DNA of 33,204 nucleotides from assembly GCA_021772535.1 (NCBI GenBank), contig JAJFLV010000258.1, positions 1-33,204 on the forward strand, given 5' to 3'. Under the pieces are notes generated by a model. That model made no database searches, was not told the DNA's origin, and saw only the letters and a program-made list of their open reading frames with translations. This DNA is from Opitutales bacterium. GTDB taxonomy: Bacteria; Verrucomicrobiota; Verrucomicrobiia; Opitutales; UBA2987. The translations under genes were made by a program, and so were the position numbers. Shown one piece after another: positions 24,565 through 32,428 of the stretch (within the stretch, counting starts at the first letter, position 1; each line of letters begins with the position of its first letter).

Positions 24565-25611
24565 TCACCGTAGTCGAATCCAATTGATCTTGCTGGTGTC
24601 GGCCGAGCCCAAACCGAGCTTTTCGGCAAAAACCAGGATGGGCAAGCGATTACCGATGGGCCGAAATCCTTCTTCCCGGCGGTACTTGTTGAGACGACTC
24701 AAAATGAGCGCATCGAGGACGACCGGGTTAACGCTCATCCAGAGCAAATCTTCGGAGCGGGTATAGAGCGAGTTGAAAACCGGACCACCAATAAATTGGT
24801 AGCGCTCCATCGGCAAGATGGTTACCGCCAGACTGGAAGTCAGTTCAGGGATGGCGGCTACTTCGGAGGCGGCGATGGGGGCATTGGCCGGACTGGAAAA
24901 AAAACGATTGCGGTTGCTCATGTTCCACAAACTGGCATTGACAATACCGCCGGCTATGCCCACCGCGGGGTGGTCCAGAGCCATAGGAATATTGATCCAG
25001 AAATCCACCTCGGTGAGTAGAATTTTCGGGAGAAAACTTTTTCGGTTCTCATCATTTCTACCCAGGTATTCCAGGTTGGGATCAAGGCCTTCCGAAAACA
25101 GGTTCCCCTGGTAGCGGGGCAGAGAGCTGTCATAATACCAAATCGGGTCGAAAAAATCCTTTGAATCGAGGATATAAACAGGAACGTCTTCAAAAAAATT
25201 ACCCTTGGCTCGGCGACTGAGAGGGGGAAGAAACCCGGAGGAGCGCAAAAGCGATTCATTTAAATCGAGCAGGAAAAGCTCATCATTGGCAAAGCCTCTT
25301 CGTTTTAAAGCGCTCAGGACCGCTTTAACGAGTGCGGGAGGAGTCGCAATACCGCTGCCTGAATTGGTGTAAATCTTGATTCCGGCCCGCCTTTTTTCCC
25401 CCGGCGTCAATCGTTTGCCGGTTTTTTTCTCGAAACTGCGAAAGAGGGCCTCAATGCCACTGGAATACCTCTCCTGGCTAAACTCGCCCAGTTTGTACTC
25501 CCACACATAACGAGTATGGTTGTTGCGCTGCCCATCGTATCCCCAAATGCCGCCGAATGCCAATAACGGAATAAAATTAGTAGCGAATATAAAAAGAAAG
25601 AATGACTTCAT
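24565..25611 (-). CDS. exported DUF362-like protein
   Basis: The 348-residue product starts with a signal peptide (MKSFFLFIF..., hydrophobic to about residue 20). The body fits the DUF362 pattern: AGIKIYTNSGSGIATPPALV (76-95; motif KxN...T.p.lv), VDFWINIPMALDHPAVGI (202-219; the Inlp..k.H...g block), NASLWNM (225-231), MSVNPVVLDAL (292-302; the DPVALDa motif with Asp changed to Asn), and LGSADTSKI near the end. DUF362 domains often accompany ferredoxin-like cysteine clusters; this protein contains no cysteine at all, so no Fe-S cluster is possible. Function unknown; exported location is inferred. It is divergent from the TPR lipoprotein gene (46 bp). Confidence 0.65.
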   Translation of the reverse strand: MKSFFLFIFATNFIPLLAFGGIWGYDGQRNNHTRYVWEYKLGEFSQERYSSGIEALFRSFEKKTGKRLTPGEKRRAGIKIYTNSGSGIATPPALVKAVLSALKRRGFANDELFLLDLNESLLRSSGFLPPLSRRAKGNFFEDVPVYILDSKDFFDPIWYYDSSLPRYQGNLFSEGLDPNLEYLGRNDENRKSFLPKILLTEVDFWINIPMALDHPAVGIAGGIVNASLWNMSNRNRFFSSPANAPIAASEVAAIPELTSSLAVTILPMERYQFIGGPVFNSLYTRSEDLLWMSVNPVVLDALILSRLNKYRREEGFRPIGNRLPILVFAEKLGLGSADTSKINWIRLR

Positions 25612-25657
25612 GTTCAGTTCTTGACAGTCTTCAAAAGGGGTTGGAAATTAATCTTCA

Positions 25658-27046
25658 TTGAGAAATAGAAAACACTGTAATTTATTCCTTTTGGGGATCT
25701 GCTTATTACTGGTTGGATGCGGTCAGCCGCCACCGAATCTGGAGGAGTCCATCCGTGTAGCCAATGAGAATTTATCGTCCGGCAACACAGAGCAAGCAAT
25801 TCTTCTGTTAGAAGATCTGTTGAAAAGCAACCCGGGACACTCCGCAATCCTGGAAAACCTTGCTTTTGCCTATGCCCAAAGCGGGAGCCATGAGATGGCT
25901 GCCTTTTATTTTCAGGAAACCGCCAATTCAGGGCCGAACAGGAATCATTTTCTTCTCTATGCAGCGGAAGCTTTACGGCAAAGCGGTAAACTCCCTCAAG
26001 CGGTCGAGAGTTATGAGAAATACCTGGCCGAACATGCCAATTCACCGGTGGAATGGAAAAAACTGGGTCAATTGCAGGAAACATTAAATAATTCAGGCAA
26101 GGCAGTTGAATCTTATCTACAGAGCCAGCGGTTGAAACCAACCGGAGAAAATGCCATTCGGATCGGGCAGTTGTTCAGGGGTATGAACAACCAAGCCCAG
26201 GCGAATCATTGGTTCCAGGTGGCGTTTGAAGCATCGGACGGTGCCCAAGGGGAAGCCTTGCTCGGGTTGTTGGCAGGAGCCATTCTCAACGAAAATTTTG
26301 AAAGAGCGGAAGACTTGATCCAGCAACTCGATTCCGGTTTCCCTGGCCTTCTGGACAACTCCCCCCTGGCCCAACGTCGGCAAGAGTTGGAACAGTGGCG
26401 CAGTCGCCAGGACGAGCTACAGAGGCAATTGCAGGAACAGGAGCGAATCGCCAGAGAATTGCAGGAAAAAGCGGCACACAGGGAGGCGGAGGCCACCGCT
26501 TTGACCGCCGCCAGGGAAAAAGAGGAAGAAGAGGCCAAAAAAAAGATGGAGGCGGTAAGATTGGAAGCACCGCCCCCTCCAAGCGCTTCAGGTTTTCTGC
26601 AAAAAGCACGGAGCAGTCTGGCCGCCGGCAATCCAGAGGAAGCGATTAAAAATTACTGGGCCTCCCTCAAGCTCGATGACAATCCGGCTGAAGTATGGCA
26701 CGAACTTTCCGACCTATTGCTAAAAGAAGGCAAAAATGGCCTGGCAGAAGCCACCGCCTTGGAAACGATCCGCCGCGAACCAAAGTCCACCCTTTATACC
26801 ATGCATTACCTCAAAGTGGCTCAAATAACGAAAGAGCCCGATCAATTTATGGAAGAACTTATTTACGCAAATCATAAAATTCCTGACAGCCCCGATATAA
26901 CCCTGGCTTTGGCCAGAGGTTACAAAATCATTAAAAACAGTTACCGCGAAGCCGCATTCCTATATCGAAACTTTCTCGAACAAGCCCCCAATCACCCCGA
27001 AAGTTCTCAGGCGCAAGAGGAACTGGCCTCCCTGCCAACGAACTGA
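25658..27046 (+). CDS. TPR-repeat lipoprotein with coiled coil
   Basis: The 462-residue product has a lipoprotein signal: MRNRKH, a hydrophobic run, then LVGC with the lipidated Cys21. Residues about 25-235 contain tetratricopeptide repeats (NTEQAILLLEDLLKSNPGH, LENLAFAYAQSGSHEMAAFYF, KLPQAVESYEKYLAEH). A long charged coiled coil covers about 238-303, rich in Q, E, R and K. A Pro-rich hinge leads to further TPRs (NPEEAIKNYWASLKLDDNP and on). Only a TTG at 25658 preserves the signal peptide, since the frame is closed just upstream. It is probably a membrane-anchored scaffold; partners are unknown. dnaG follows 59 bp later on the same strand, and a functional link is not implied. Confidence 0.8.
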   Translation: MRNRKHCNLFLLGICLLLVGCGQPPPNLEESIRVANENLSSGNTEQAILLLEDLLKSNPGHSAILENLAFAYAQSGSHEMAAFYFQETANSGPNRNHFLLYAAEALRQSGKLPQAVESYEKYLAEHANSPVEWKKLGQLQETLNNSGKAVESYLQSQRLKPTGENAIRIGQLFRGMNNQAQANHWFQVAFEASDGAQGEALLGLLAGAILNENFERAEDLIQQLDSGFPGLLDNSPLAQRRQELEQWRSRQDELQRQLQEQERIARELQEKAAHREAEATALTAAREKEEEEAKKKMEAVRLEAPPPPSASGFLQKARSSLAAGNPEEAIKNYWASLKLDDNPAEVWHELSDLLLKEGKNGLAEATALETIRREPKSTLYTMHYLKVAQITKEPDQFMEELIYANHKIPDSPDITLALARGYKIIKNSYREAAFLYRNFLEQAPNHPESSQAQEELASLPTN

Positions 27047-27105
27047 CGACAAACGTCTTCCGAACTTCCAATCCTTCAAATCCGCTTCCGGAAAACCTCC
27101 ACGGC

Positions 27106-28989
27106 ATGCCTTTTATCTCCCGTAAATGTATCGAAGATATTCGGCGACAGTTAAACATATACGATGTCGTCTCGCCTGTGGTCTCCCTCAAAAGATCGGG
27201 TAAAAACTTTGTCGGCCTCAGCCCCTTCACCTCCGAAAAGACGCCCTCCTTTTACATCCTTCCAGATAAAAACTTGTTCAAGTGCTTTTCCAGTGGTTTG
27301 GCTGGCGACCAATTCCGTTTTATCGAGCAGACTGAAAAATTGACCTTCAACGAAGCAGTGGAGGCGATCGCCAACCGCTACAATTTTACTCTGGAGTATG
27401 AGGGCGGGATTGCAGCAAAGCGGGAATCCCGCTCCCTGCGGAAGGAAATTCTGGAGATCCACGAACTGGCTGCGGATTTTTTCCATCGGGAATTCAAGGC
27501 CGACAGTGATGAAGCCAATCAAATTCGCCAATATTGGATCGAGTTACGAAAGTTCACCATGGAAATAGCGGCGGATTTCAAGATTGGATATGCGCCGAAA
27601 GCACAAACCTCCTTGCTCAAAAATTTAATTAAAAAAGGATATTCGAGGGATGCTCTGGACAAATGCGGACTCTTTTACCTCAACCCGGGCAAGATGAATC
27701 CGGAAAAATGCGGATTCCGTTTCCGCGGCAGGCTGATCGTGCCGATCCGAGATTACCAAGGGCAGATCATAGCTTTTTGCGGACGGCAAACGGGGCTCAC
27801 CCCGACGGAAGATCCAAGCCATAAAGCCAAATACATCAACTCGCCGCAAACTCCCGTATTTACAAAGGGCAATATTGTTTTCGGACTGGACCGGGCGCGG
27901 CACCATATCGATGAAGTAAAAGCTTTTGTCCTGGTCGAAGGGCAACTTGATGCAGTGCGTTGCTGGCATCATGGCTACAAAACGACGGTGGCCCCCCAAG
28001 GCACCTCCATAACCAATGAACAGCTGCGCCTCCTCAAACGCTATGCTAATCGAATGGACTGTGTCCTGGATGGAGACGAAGCAGGTCAAAAGGCAGCCAT
28101 TCGCCTGTTGCCGATGACTATGGCGGCCGGACTGGAAACCCGTTTTCTGACCCTAGCACCGGGAGAAGACCCCGACACCCTTTTGGCCGGGGGCAAATCG
28201 GATTATTTTGCCCAAAAAATGGAGTCCGCCCAATCGGCCATGCAATTTGCGGTATCCGCGTTGCTGCCCGAAGAAAATCCTTCCGCGCAGGAAAAAGCGG
28301 CCGCTCTGGAAAAGATATTTGAAATCGTGGTCCAGGTCGATTCCGAGGCCGCCCAGCAAGCCTACTTGATGGAAGCCGGAACATTGCTTCACCTGGTGGA
28401 CGTGGACGATCGGGCAGCCTACCAGAAATTTCTTCAATTCAAGTGGCAAAAAAAGAGAACAAGATCTTTTCAATCGTCCATTGGGAGGAGAATTGAGGGA
28501 GAAGAAAAATACTCCGGGAGGTTGACAACTTCTGAATATGAGTTACTTTTGGTGGCTTTCCATAACCAGGACCTTATACAATATATTACAGAAGTTATTG
28601 ATAGTGAATGGATTGATTTAAATTCCATTTACGGAAGACTTCTCAGCCGCATACTTGCAGAATACAAGGAGGACCTCTGGGAGGGGATTGAAAAGATTGA
28701 TTTGCTTTTTGAAACCGAGGAAGAGAAAAACGCTGCTTATTCATTAATGGCACTGGATCCGGTGGAACTCGGTTTTGAGGATCCAGTCGACATAGCTAAT
28801 CGTTGTTTAAAGTCACTAGCCGAAAAATACGCCCGCAGGCAAAGCCGGAAAATTGAAGATCAAATCGCCGCCCTGCCAACTCCTTCAGATGAATTTCCGC
28901 AACTACAGAAAAAAATTGTTCTACTCCGCCGATTAAAAAACAATCCGCCCCAATTGACCGTATCCAGCCCTGGCAACACCGGGTTTTAG
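27106..28989 (+). CDS. dnaG: DNA primase with degenerate CHC2 zinc finger
   Basis: The 627-residue product synthesises RNA primers for replication. The N-terminal zinc-finger domain aligns with the family (SPFTSEKTPSF at 39-49, KCFSSGLAGD at 59-68), but three of four zinc ligands are replaced: Cys39 to Ser, His42 to Thr, Cys63 to Ser; only Cys60 remains. The catalytic core is intact: FRGRLIVPIRD, FCGR, KYINSPQTPVF (242-252), VEGQLDAV (277-284, TOPRIM Glu278), LDGDEAG (321-327) and EDPDTLL (354-360). The C-terminal helicase-binding part (after about 430) is diverged and more AT-rich than the rest. The ATG at 27106 has no clear Shine-Dalgarno. rpoD follows after 54 AT-rich bases, echoing the macromolecular synthesis operon; rpsU is not adjacent. 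Confidence 0.95.
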   Translation: MPFISRKCIEDIRRQLNIYDVVSPVVSLKRSGKNFVGLSPFTSEKTPSFYILPDKNLFKCFSSGLAGDQFRFIEQTEKLTFNEAVEAIANRYNFTLEYEGGIAAKRESRSLRKEILEIHELAADFFHREFKADSDEANQIRQYWIELRKFTMEIAADFKIGYAPKAQTSLLKNLIKKGYSRDALDKCGLFYLNPGKMNPEKCGFRFRGRLIVPIRDYQGQIIAFCGRQTGLTPTEDPSHKAKYINSPQTPVFTKGNIVFGLDRARHHIDEVKAFVLVEGQLDAVRCWHHGYKTTVAPQGTSITNEQLRLLKRYANRMDCVLDGDEAGQKAAIRLLPMTMAAGLETRFLTLAPGEDPDTLLAGGKSDYFAQKMESAQSAMQFAVSALLPEENPSAQEKAAALEKIFEIVVQVDSEAAQQAYLMEAGTLLHLVDVDDRAAYQKFLQFKWQKKRTRSFQSSIGRRIEGEEKYSGRLTTSEYELLLVAFHNQDLIQYITEVIDSEWIDLNSIYGRLLSRILAEYKEDLWEGIEKIDLLFETEEEKNAAYSLMALDPVELGFEDPVDIANRCLKSLAEKYARRQSRKIEDQIAALPTPSDEFPQLQKKIVLLRRLKNNPPQLTVSSPGNTGF

Positions 28990-29043
28990 TTTTTCATAAG
29001 ATCAAATTTAAATAAATAAGCCCTTAATTGTATTAATAATATT

Positions 29044-30870
29044 ATGCCCATCACCAAAACCAAAACCAAAGCCAAAACCAAAGCCAAAACCAAGGCGAAG
29101 ACTAAGACTAAGATTAAGAATAAAGTCGAATCGGCCTCCAAAAAGAAAACACCTGCGAAAAAGCTTGAGGCCAATAATAAAAATCCTCGTAAAGAAAAAA
29201 AATCGCAGCAAAAAGCAGAGCTTATTAACGAAAAGATTCGGGGTCTCATAAGGCTTTCCAAAGAGCAGGGCTACCTGACTTTCAAGGATATCAACAAGTC
29301 TCTCCCGGATACCGTTAATAGCCCCGAGGAGATCGAAAATGTCATTTCAATTCTGGAGAATCTGGAAGTTGACATAATCGACTCGGAGGATGTCGAGAGG
29401 TATAAGGAACGTCTCCAGAAATTTACCGAGGCGGAGATGCGAACCTCTCAACTCGATATTCTGGACGACCCCGTACGCATGTACCTCAAGCAGATGGGGC
29501 AAGTGCCTCTGCTCACCCGCGAGCAAGAGGTAGCCATTTCCAAGCGCATTGAAAACGCCGAACAAAAAGCGCAGAGTGAACTCTATTCGGTCGGAATGAC
29601 GGCCCCTTACCAGGTCGATCTGGCACGCAGATTGTACAATCGCGAAGAGCGCTTCGACCGGATCGTTCTGGACAAAAAAATCGACAGCCGGGAAAAATAT
29701 TTCCAGAACCTGCCCAAACACACCGAAGCCGTGGAAGAGCTGCAACGGCGCATGGACAAGGCCTGGAATGATTCGATCAACGCCACTTCCGTTCCCAATG
29801 CCAAGCGCGCCCGTACCCGTTTTAAAAAATACCAGGCACAACTGAAGCCGATCTTTCGGAAATTCTGCTTCAAGCTGAAAGTATTCGAGGAATTTCTCAA
29901 CAACCTGAATCCACTCGTCAGAAAGGTCGAAATTCTCTATGAAAACCTCGAACTGGCAGAGAAAGCCCGCACCCGCAAGCATAAGGCCATCAATACGGAA
30001 GAAATACAGAAGAAATTAGTCGAGATTGAAAACCAGCTTCACCTGGAACCATCTGAGTTTCTCCGAATCATTCGCGAGGTGCGCAAAGGGATGCGCAAGG
30101 CCCACAGAGCAAAAACGGAGATGGTCGAGGCTAACCTGCGACTGGTCATCAGCATCGCTAAAAAATACACCAACCGCGGGCTCTCTTTCCTTGACCTCAT
30201 TCAGGAGGGCAACATGGGCTTGATGAAGGCGGTGGAAAAATTCGAGTATCGTCGCGGTTACAAGTTTTCCACCTATGCCACCTGGTGGATTCGGCAGGCC
30301 ATCACTCGATCCATCGCAGACCAGGCCCGCACTATCCGCATTCCCGTGCACATGATCGAAACCCTCAACAAGGTCATGCAAGTGCAAAAACAGCTTCTGC
30401 AGGAACTGGGCCACGAGCCGACTGCCGAAGAGGTGGCCGAGGAAATGCAGTTGCCCGTCGACCGTGTCCAGGCAATTATGAAAATGGCCCAGCAGCCCAT
30501 CTCCCTGCAAAGTCCGGTGGGCGACAGCGACGACACTAATTTCGGCGATTTTATCGAAGACAAAGGGGCCGAGAACCCCTACGACATGACTGCCTACAGC
30601 CTGCTCCGGGAAAAAATCATGGACGTGCTTGACAGCCTGACCGAGCGCGAGAGGCGGGTTCTCTCTCTACGCTTCGGCCTGGTCGACGGCTATAGCCGAA
30701 CCCTCGAAGAGGTGGGGCGGCAATTTAATGTCACCCGCGAACGCATTCGCCAGATCGAGGCCAAGGCACTCCGCAAGATGCGCCACCCCACCCGCATCCG
30801 GCAATTGCATGGCTTCTTCGAACCCGACCACGCCAACCGCCAATTGGAAATTTCCCAGCGCCGCAATTAA
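29044..30870 (+). CDS. rpoD: RNA polymerase primary sigma factor (RpoD)
   Basis: The product (608 aa) is the housekeeping sigma-70 factor. A Lys-rich low-complexity leader (about 1-58, including twelve Xaa-Lys dipeptides at 4-27) precedes region 1.1 (about 60-115). Region 1.2 is at 140-165 ([12 protein letters not shown]), a non-conserved region runs to about 355, regions 2.1-2.4 are at 360-432 ([39 protein letters not shown]), region 3 is at about 440-520, and region 4 with its helix-turn-helix is at 530-590 ([23 protein letters not shown]). All promoter-recognition segments are intact, so it should read -10/-35 promoters. The leader between dnaG and the ATG is AT-rich with no Shine-Dalgarno. 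tatA follows 77 bp later. Confidence 0.97.
   Translation: MPITKTKTKAKTKAKTKAKTKTKIKNKVESASKKKTPAKKLEANNKNPRKEKKSQQKAELINEKIRGLIRLSKEQGYLTFKDINKSLPDTVNSPEEIENVISILENLEVDIIDSEDVERYKERLQKFTEAEMRTSQLDILDDPVRMYLKQMGQVPLLTREQEVAISKRIENAEQKAQSELYSVGMTAPYQVDLARRLYNREERFDRIVLDKKIDSREKYFQNLPKHTEAVEELQRRMDKAWNDSINATSVPNAKRARTRFKKYQAQLKPIFRKFCFKLKVFEEFLNNLNPLVRKVEILYENLELAEKARTRKHKAINTEEIQKKLVEIENQLHLEPSEFLRIIREVRKGMRKAHRAKTEMVEANLRLVISIAKKYTNRGLSFLDLIQEGNMGLMKAVEKFEYRRGYKFSTYATWWIRQAITRSIADQARTIRIPVHMIETLNKVMQVQKQLLQELGHEPTAEEVAEEMQLPVDRVQAIMKMAQQPISLQSPVGDSDDTNFGDFIEDKGAENPYDMTAYSLLREKIMDVLDSLTERERRVLSLRFGLVDGYSRTLEEVGRQFNVTRERIRQIEAKALRKMRHPTRIRQLHGFFEPDHANRQLEISQRRN
29053..29124 (+). repeat. hexamer-like tract ((A/G)CC-AAA/AAG) encoding Thr/Ala-Lys dipeptides
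   Basis: Twelve successive 6-bp units of an ACC, GCC or related codon plus a Lys codon encode the RpoD leader; the first nine keep near-identical sequence. The tract is prone to slippage in steps of two residues. Confidence 0.8.
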
Positions 30871-30947
30871 CTTGGGGCGAAACTTGCCAATTGACAATTG
30901 CCCTATAGCTGAGGAATATTGAGTGATAATAAGGAAACCCTAAAAAA

Positions 30948-31301
30948 ATGACATCCTGCCTCACAGCGGCCGCAACAATCGGCTTTTTACAAGGGATCGG
31001 AACGACCGAGCTCCTCATCATCTTTTTCGTCGTCCTGTTGCTTTTTGGAGCAAAGAAACTTCCCGAACTGGCCCGCGGAATGGGTAAATCGATCAAGGAG
31101 TTTAAAAAGGCCACCAACGAAATCGAAGAAGACATCCGCACTGCCATCGACCCGCCGGAAACACCGGCCAAACCTCAAACCCAGGTGGAAATACCCAACA
31201 AAGTATCACCCACACTCGCTCCCGCTACCACTCAAGCTGAACCGAGCGACACCGAACAGGTCGCCCCGGCATCTTCCTCCCCGGAAGAAAACAAGCCTTA
31301 A
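30948..31301 (+). CDS. tatA: Sec-independent protein translocase subunit TatA/TatE
   Basis: The 117-residue product has one N-terminal membrane helix ([16 protein letters not shown], 19-34), the hinge [22 protein letters not shown] (33-54) as an amphipathic helix, and a Pro/Thr/Glu-rich cytoplasmic tail. This is the TatA layout; FG and the LPELAR motif are diagnostic. It forms the translocation assembly for folded twin-arginine substrates together with TatC, which is not in the window. AAGGA precedes the ATG at 30948. It follows rpoD by 77 bp and ends before a hairpin terminator. Confidence 0.93.
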   Translation: MTSCLTAAATIGFLQGIGTTELLIIFFVVLLLFGAKKLPELARGMGKSIKEFKKATNEIEEDIRTAIDPPETPAKPQTQVEIPNKVSPTLAPATTQAEPSDTEQVAPASSSPEENKP

Positions 31302-31306
31302 AATTC

Positions 31307-31327
31307 CAGAAACTAATTTCTGTTTTT
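31307..31327 (+). terminator. Rho-independent terminator after tatA
   Basis: CAGAAA (31307-31312) and TTTCTG (31317-31322) form a 6-bp stem around CTAA, followed by TTTTT. It begins 6 bp after the tatA stop and lies between convergent genes. The stem is A+T-rich, so efficiency may be modest. Confidence 0.5.
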
Positions 31328-31397
31328 GTTAAAAGGCGGTTCTCTAAAAAATTTCCGGGCTGGTAGATTCTAATCTCAGATCATGATAGACAATCCC

Positions 31398-31859
31398 TCA
31401 GGGATGGACGAACTCGTGCTCGGGATGTCGAATGGTGAGGACCGGACAGGGAGCTTTGCGGACCACTTTTTCCGCCGTGCTGCCGAGAAACATGTGTTTG
31501 ACGGCGCCATGCCCATGCGTGGCCAAAATAATTAAATCGGAAACCTCACGGCGGGCCATAGCCACGATTTCCGGAAATGGTTCTCCCACACACAATTCAG
31601 ACCTAACCGGCACCCCCGTTGCTGAAATGCGATCCGCAATTTTTTTAAGGTGAGTCTTGGCGGCCTTCTGGATTTGTATATCCAGGTCACCCGAATCCAC
31701 CCCGATGGAGTAGGCAACCGGGTAAATGGTTCCGCTGGTAACATGAATAACCAACACCTCGGCCTCGAATTTTTTAGCCAGCTCGACCACATAGGTTTGC
31801 GCATGGCTGGCATAATCCGAGAAATCGGTTGGATACAGAATTTTCTTCAGTTCTATCAT
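31398..31859 (-). CDS. universal stress protein (UspA family)
   Basis: The 153-residue product has the UspA fold markers: ILYPTDFSDYA (7-17), VLVIHV (35-40), VGEPFPEIVAMA (91-102), DLIILATHGHGAV (108-120) and LGSTAEKVVRKAPCPVL (125-141). The THG...G-x9-GS phosphate loop is present (GHGAV...GS), so ATP binding is likely. Such proteins act in the cytoplasm under growth arrest or stress; the specific role is not predictable. GGAGG lies about 8 bp before the ATG at 31859. It is divergent from the VanZ-like gene. Confidence 0.93.
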   Translation of the reverse strand: MIELKKILYPTDFSDYASHAQTYVVELAKKFEAEVLVIHVTSGTIYPVAYSIGVDSGDLDIQIQKAAKTHLKKIADRISATGVPVRSELCVGEPFPEIVAMARREVSDLIILATHGHGAVKHMFLGSTAEKVVRKAPCPVLTIRHPEHEFVHP

Positions 31860-31981
31860 AAGATAACCTCCATTTTCTTTCTATACATCAAACGGGATAT
31901 TTCAGTATCTATGTTCCGGTATTCCCTTATTGAATACTAATCAGGTTAGGATGTAGTGTCAAACGGATGAGGGGAAAATCT

Positions 31982-32428
31982 ATGCCAAAAATGGCACTTT
32001 TCTTAAAAACCAGCGATTACGGCTGGATTTGGCCGATTTTGCTCGGTTCCGTAATCACTTTTGCCTCCTCGCAACGGGTGGTGGAAACTCCCTCGGCTCT
32101 TAATCTGGACAAGGCAGCACATTTTTTTGTCTTCGGTTTATTGGCAACCCTCCTGTTTCGCTATCCAAGCGATGCTTTCAAGAAGAGAAGCCACGCGATT
32201 TATGCGATCACGGCAACTGCCCTCTTCGGCCTGAGCGATGAGCTGCACCAATTTTCACAACAATTCCGTTATTTCGAGGGAAGCGACCTGGCAGCGGATT
32301 GCCTTGGCGCGTTGACTGCCGTGACAGTCTATAGATATTGGGTAATTTACAGGAAATTCCTGGAAAAAGAATTATTTCAATTTACTCGTCTTTGGCATCT
32401 CCTAAAATCGTCAAAATCGGAACCATGA
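31982..32428 (+). CDS. VanZ-like membrane protein
   Basis: The product, 148 residues from 31982, has about four hydrophobic segments and the VanZ family motifs: DKAAHFFVFGLL (43-54), SDELHQ (85-90) and R-x2-EGSDLAADCLGA (96-110). VanZ proteins are membrane proteins; one confers low-level teicoplanin resistance, but most homologues have unknown roles. AGGGG sits about 7 bp before the ATG at 31982, making it preferable to the ATG at 31967. The stop overlaps the ligA start (ATGA), suggesting coupled translation. Confidence 0.85.
   Translation: MPKMALFLKTSDYGWIWPILLGSVITFASSQRVVETPSALNLDKAAHFFVFGLLATLLFRYPSDAFKKRSHAIYAITATALFGLSDELHQFSQQFRYFEGSDLAADCLGALTAVTVYRYWVIYRKFLEKELFQFTRLWHLLKSSKSEP

Noticed and set aside
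29053-29124. Short tandem units suggesting a CRISPR-like or intergenic repeat
   Set aside because: The units are 6 bp, contiguous and in frame within rpoD; there are no spacers.
29008-29261. Minus-strand frames coding Leu/Val/Ala/Phe-rich repeats that look like membrane segments
   Set aside because: They are the reverse complement of the Lys-rich hexamer tract at the start of rpoD; the hydrophobic look is an artefact of that composition.
30886-30902. Imperfect palindrome GCCAATTG-A-CAATTGCC after rpoD, considered as a terminator
   Set aside because: The hairpin loop would be too tight or the stem only 4 bp, and no T-run follows.
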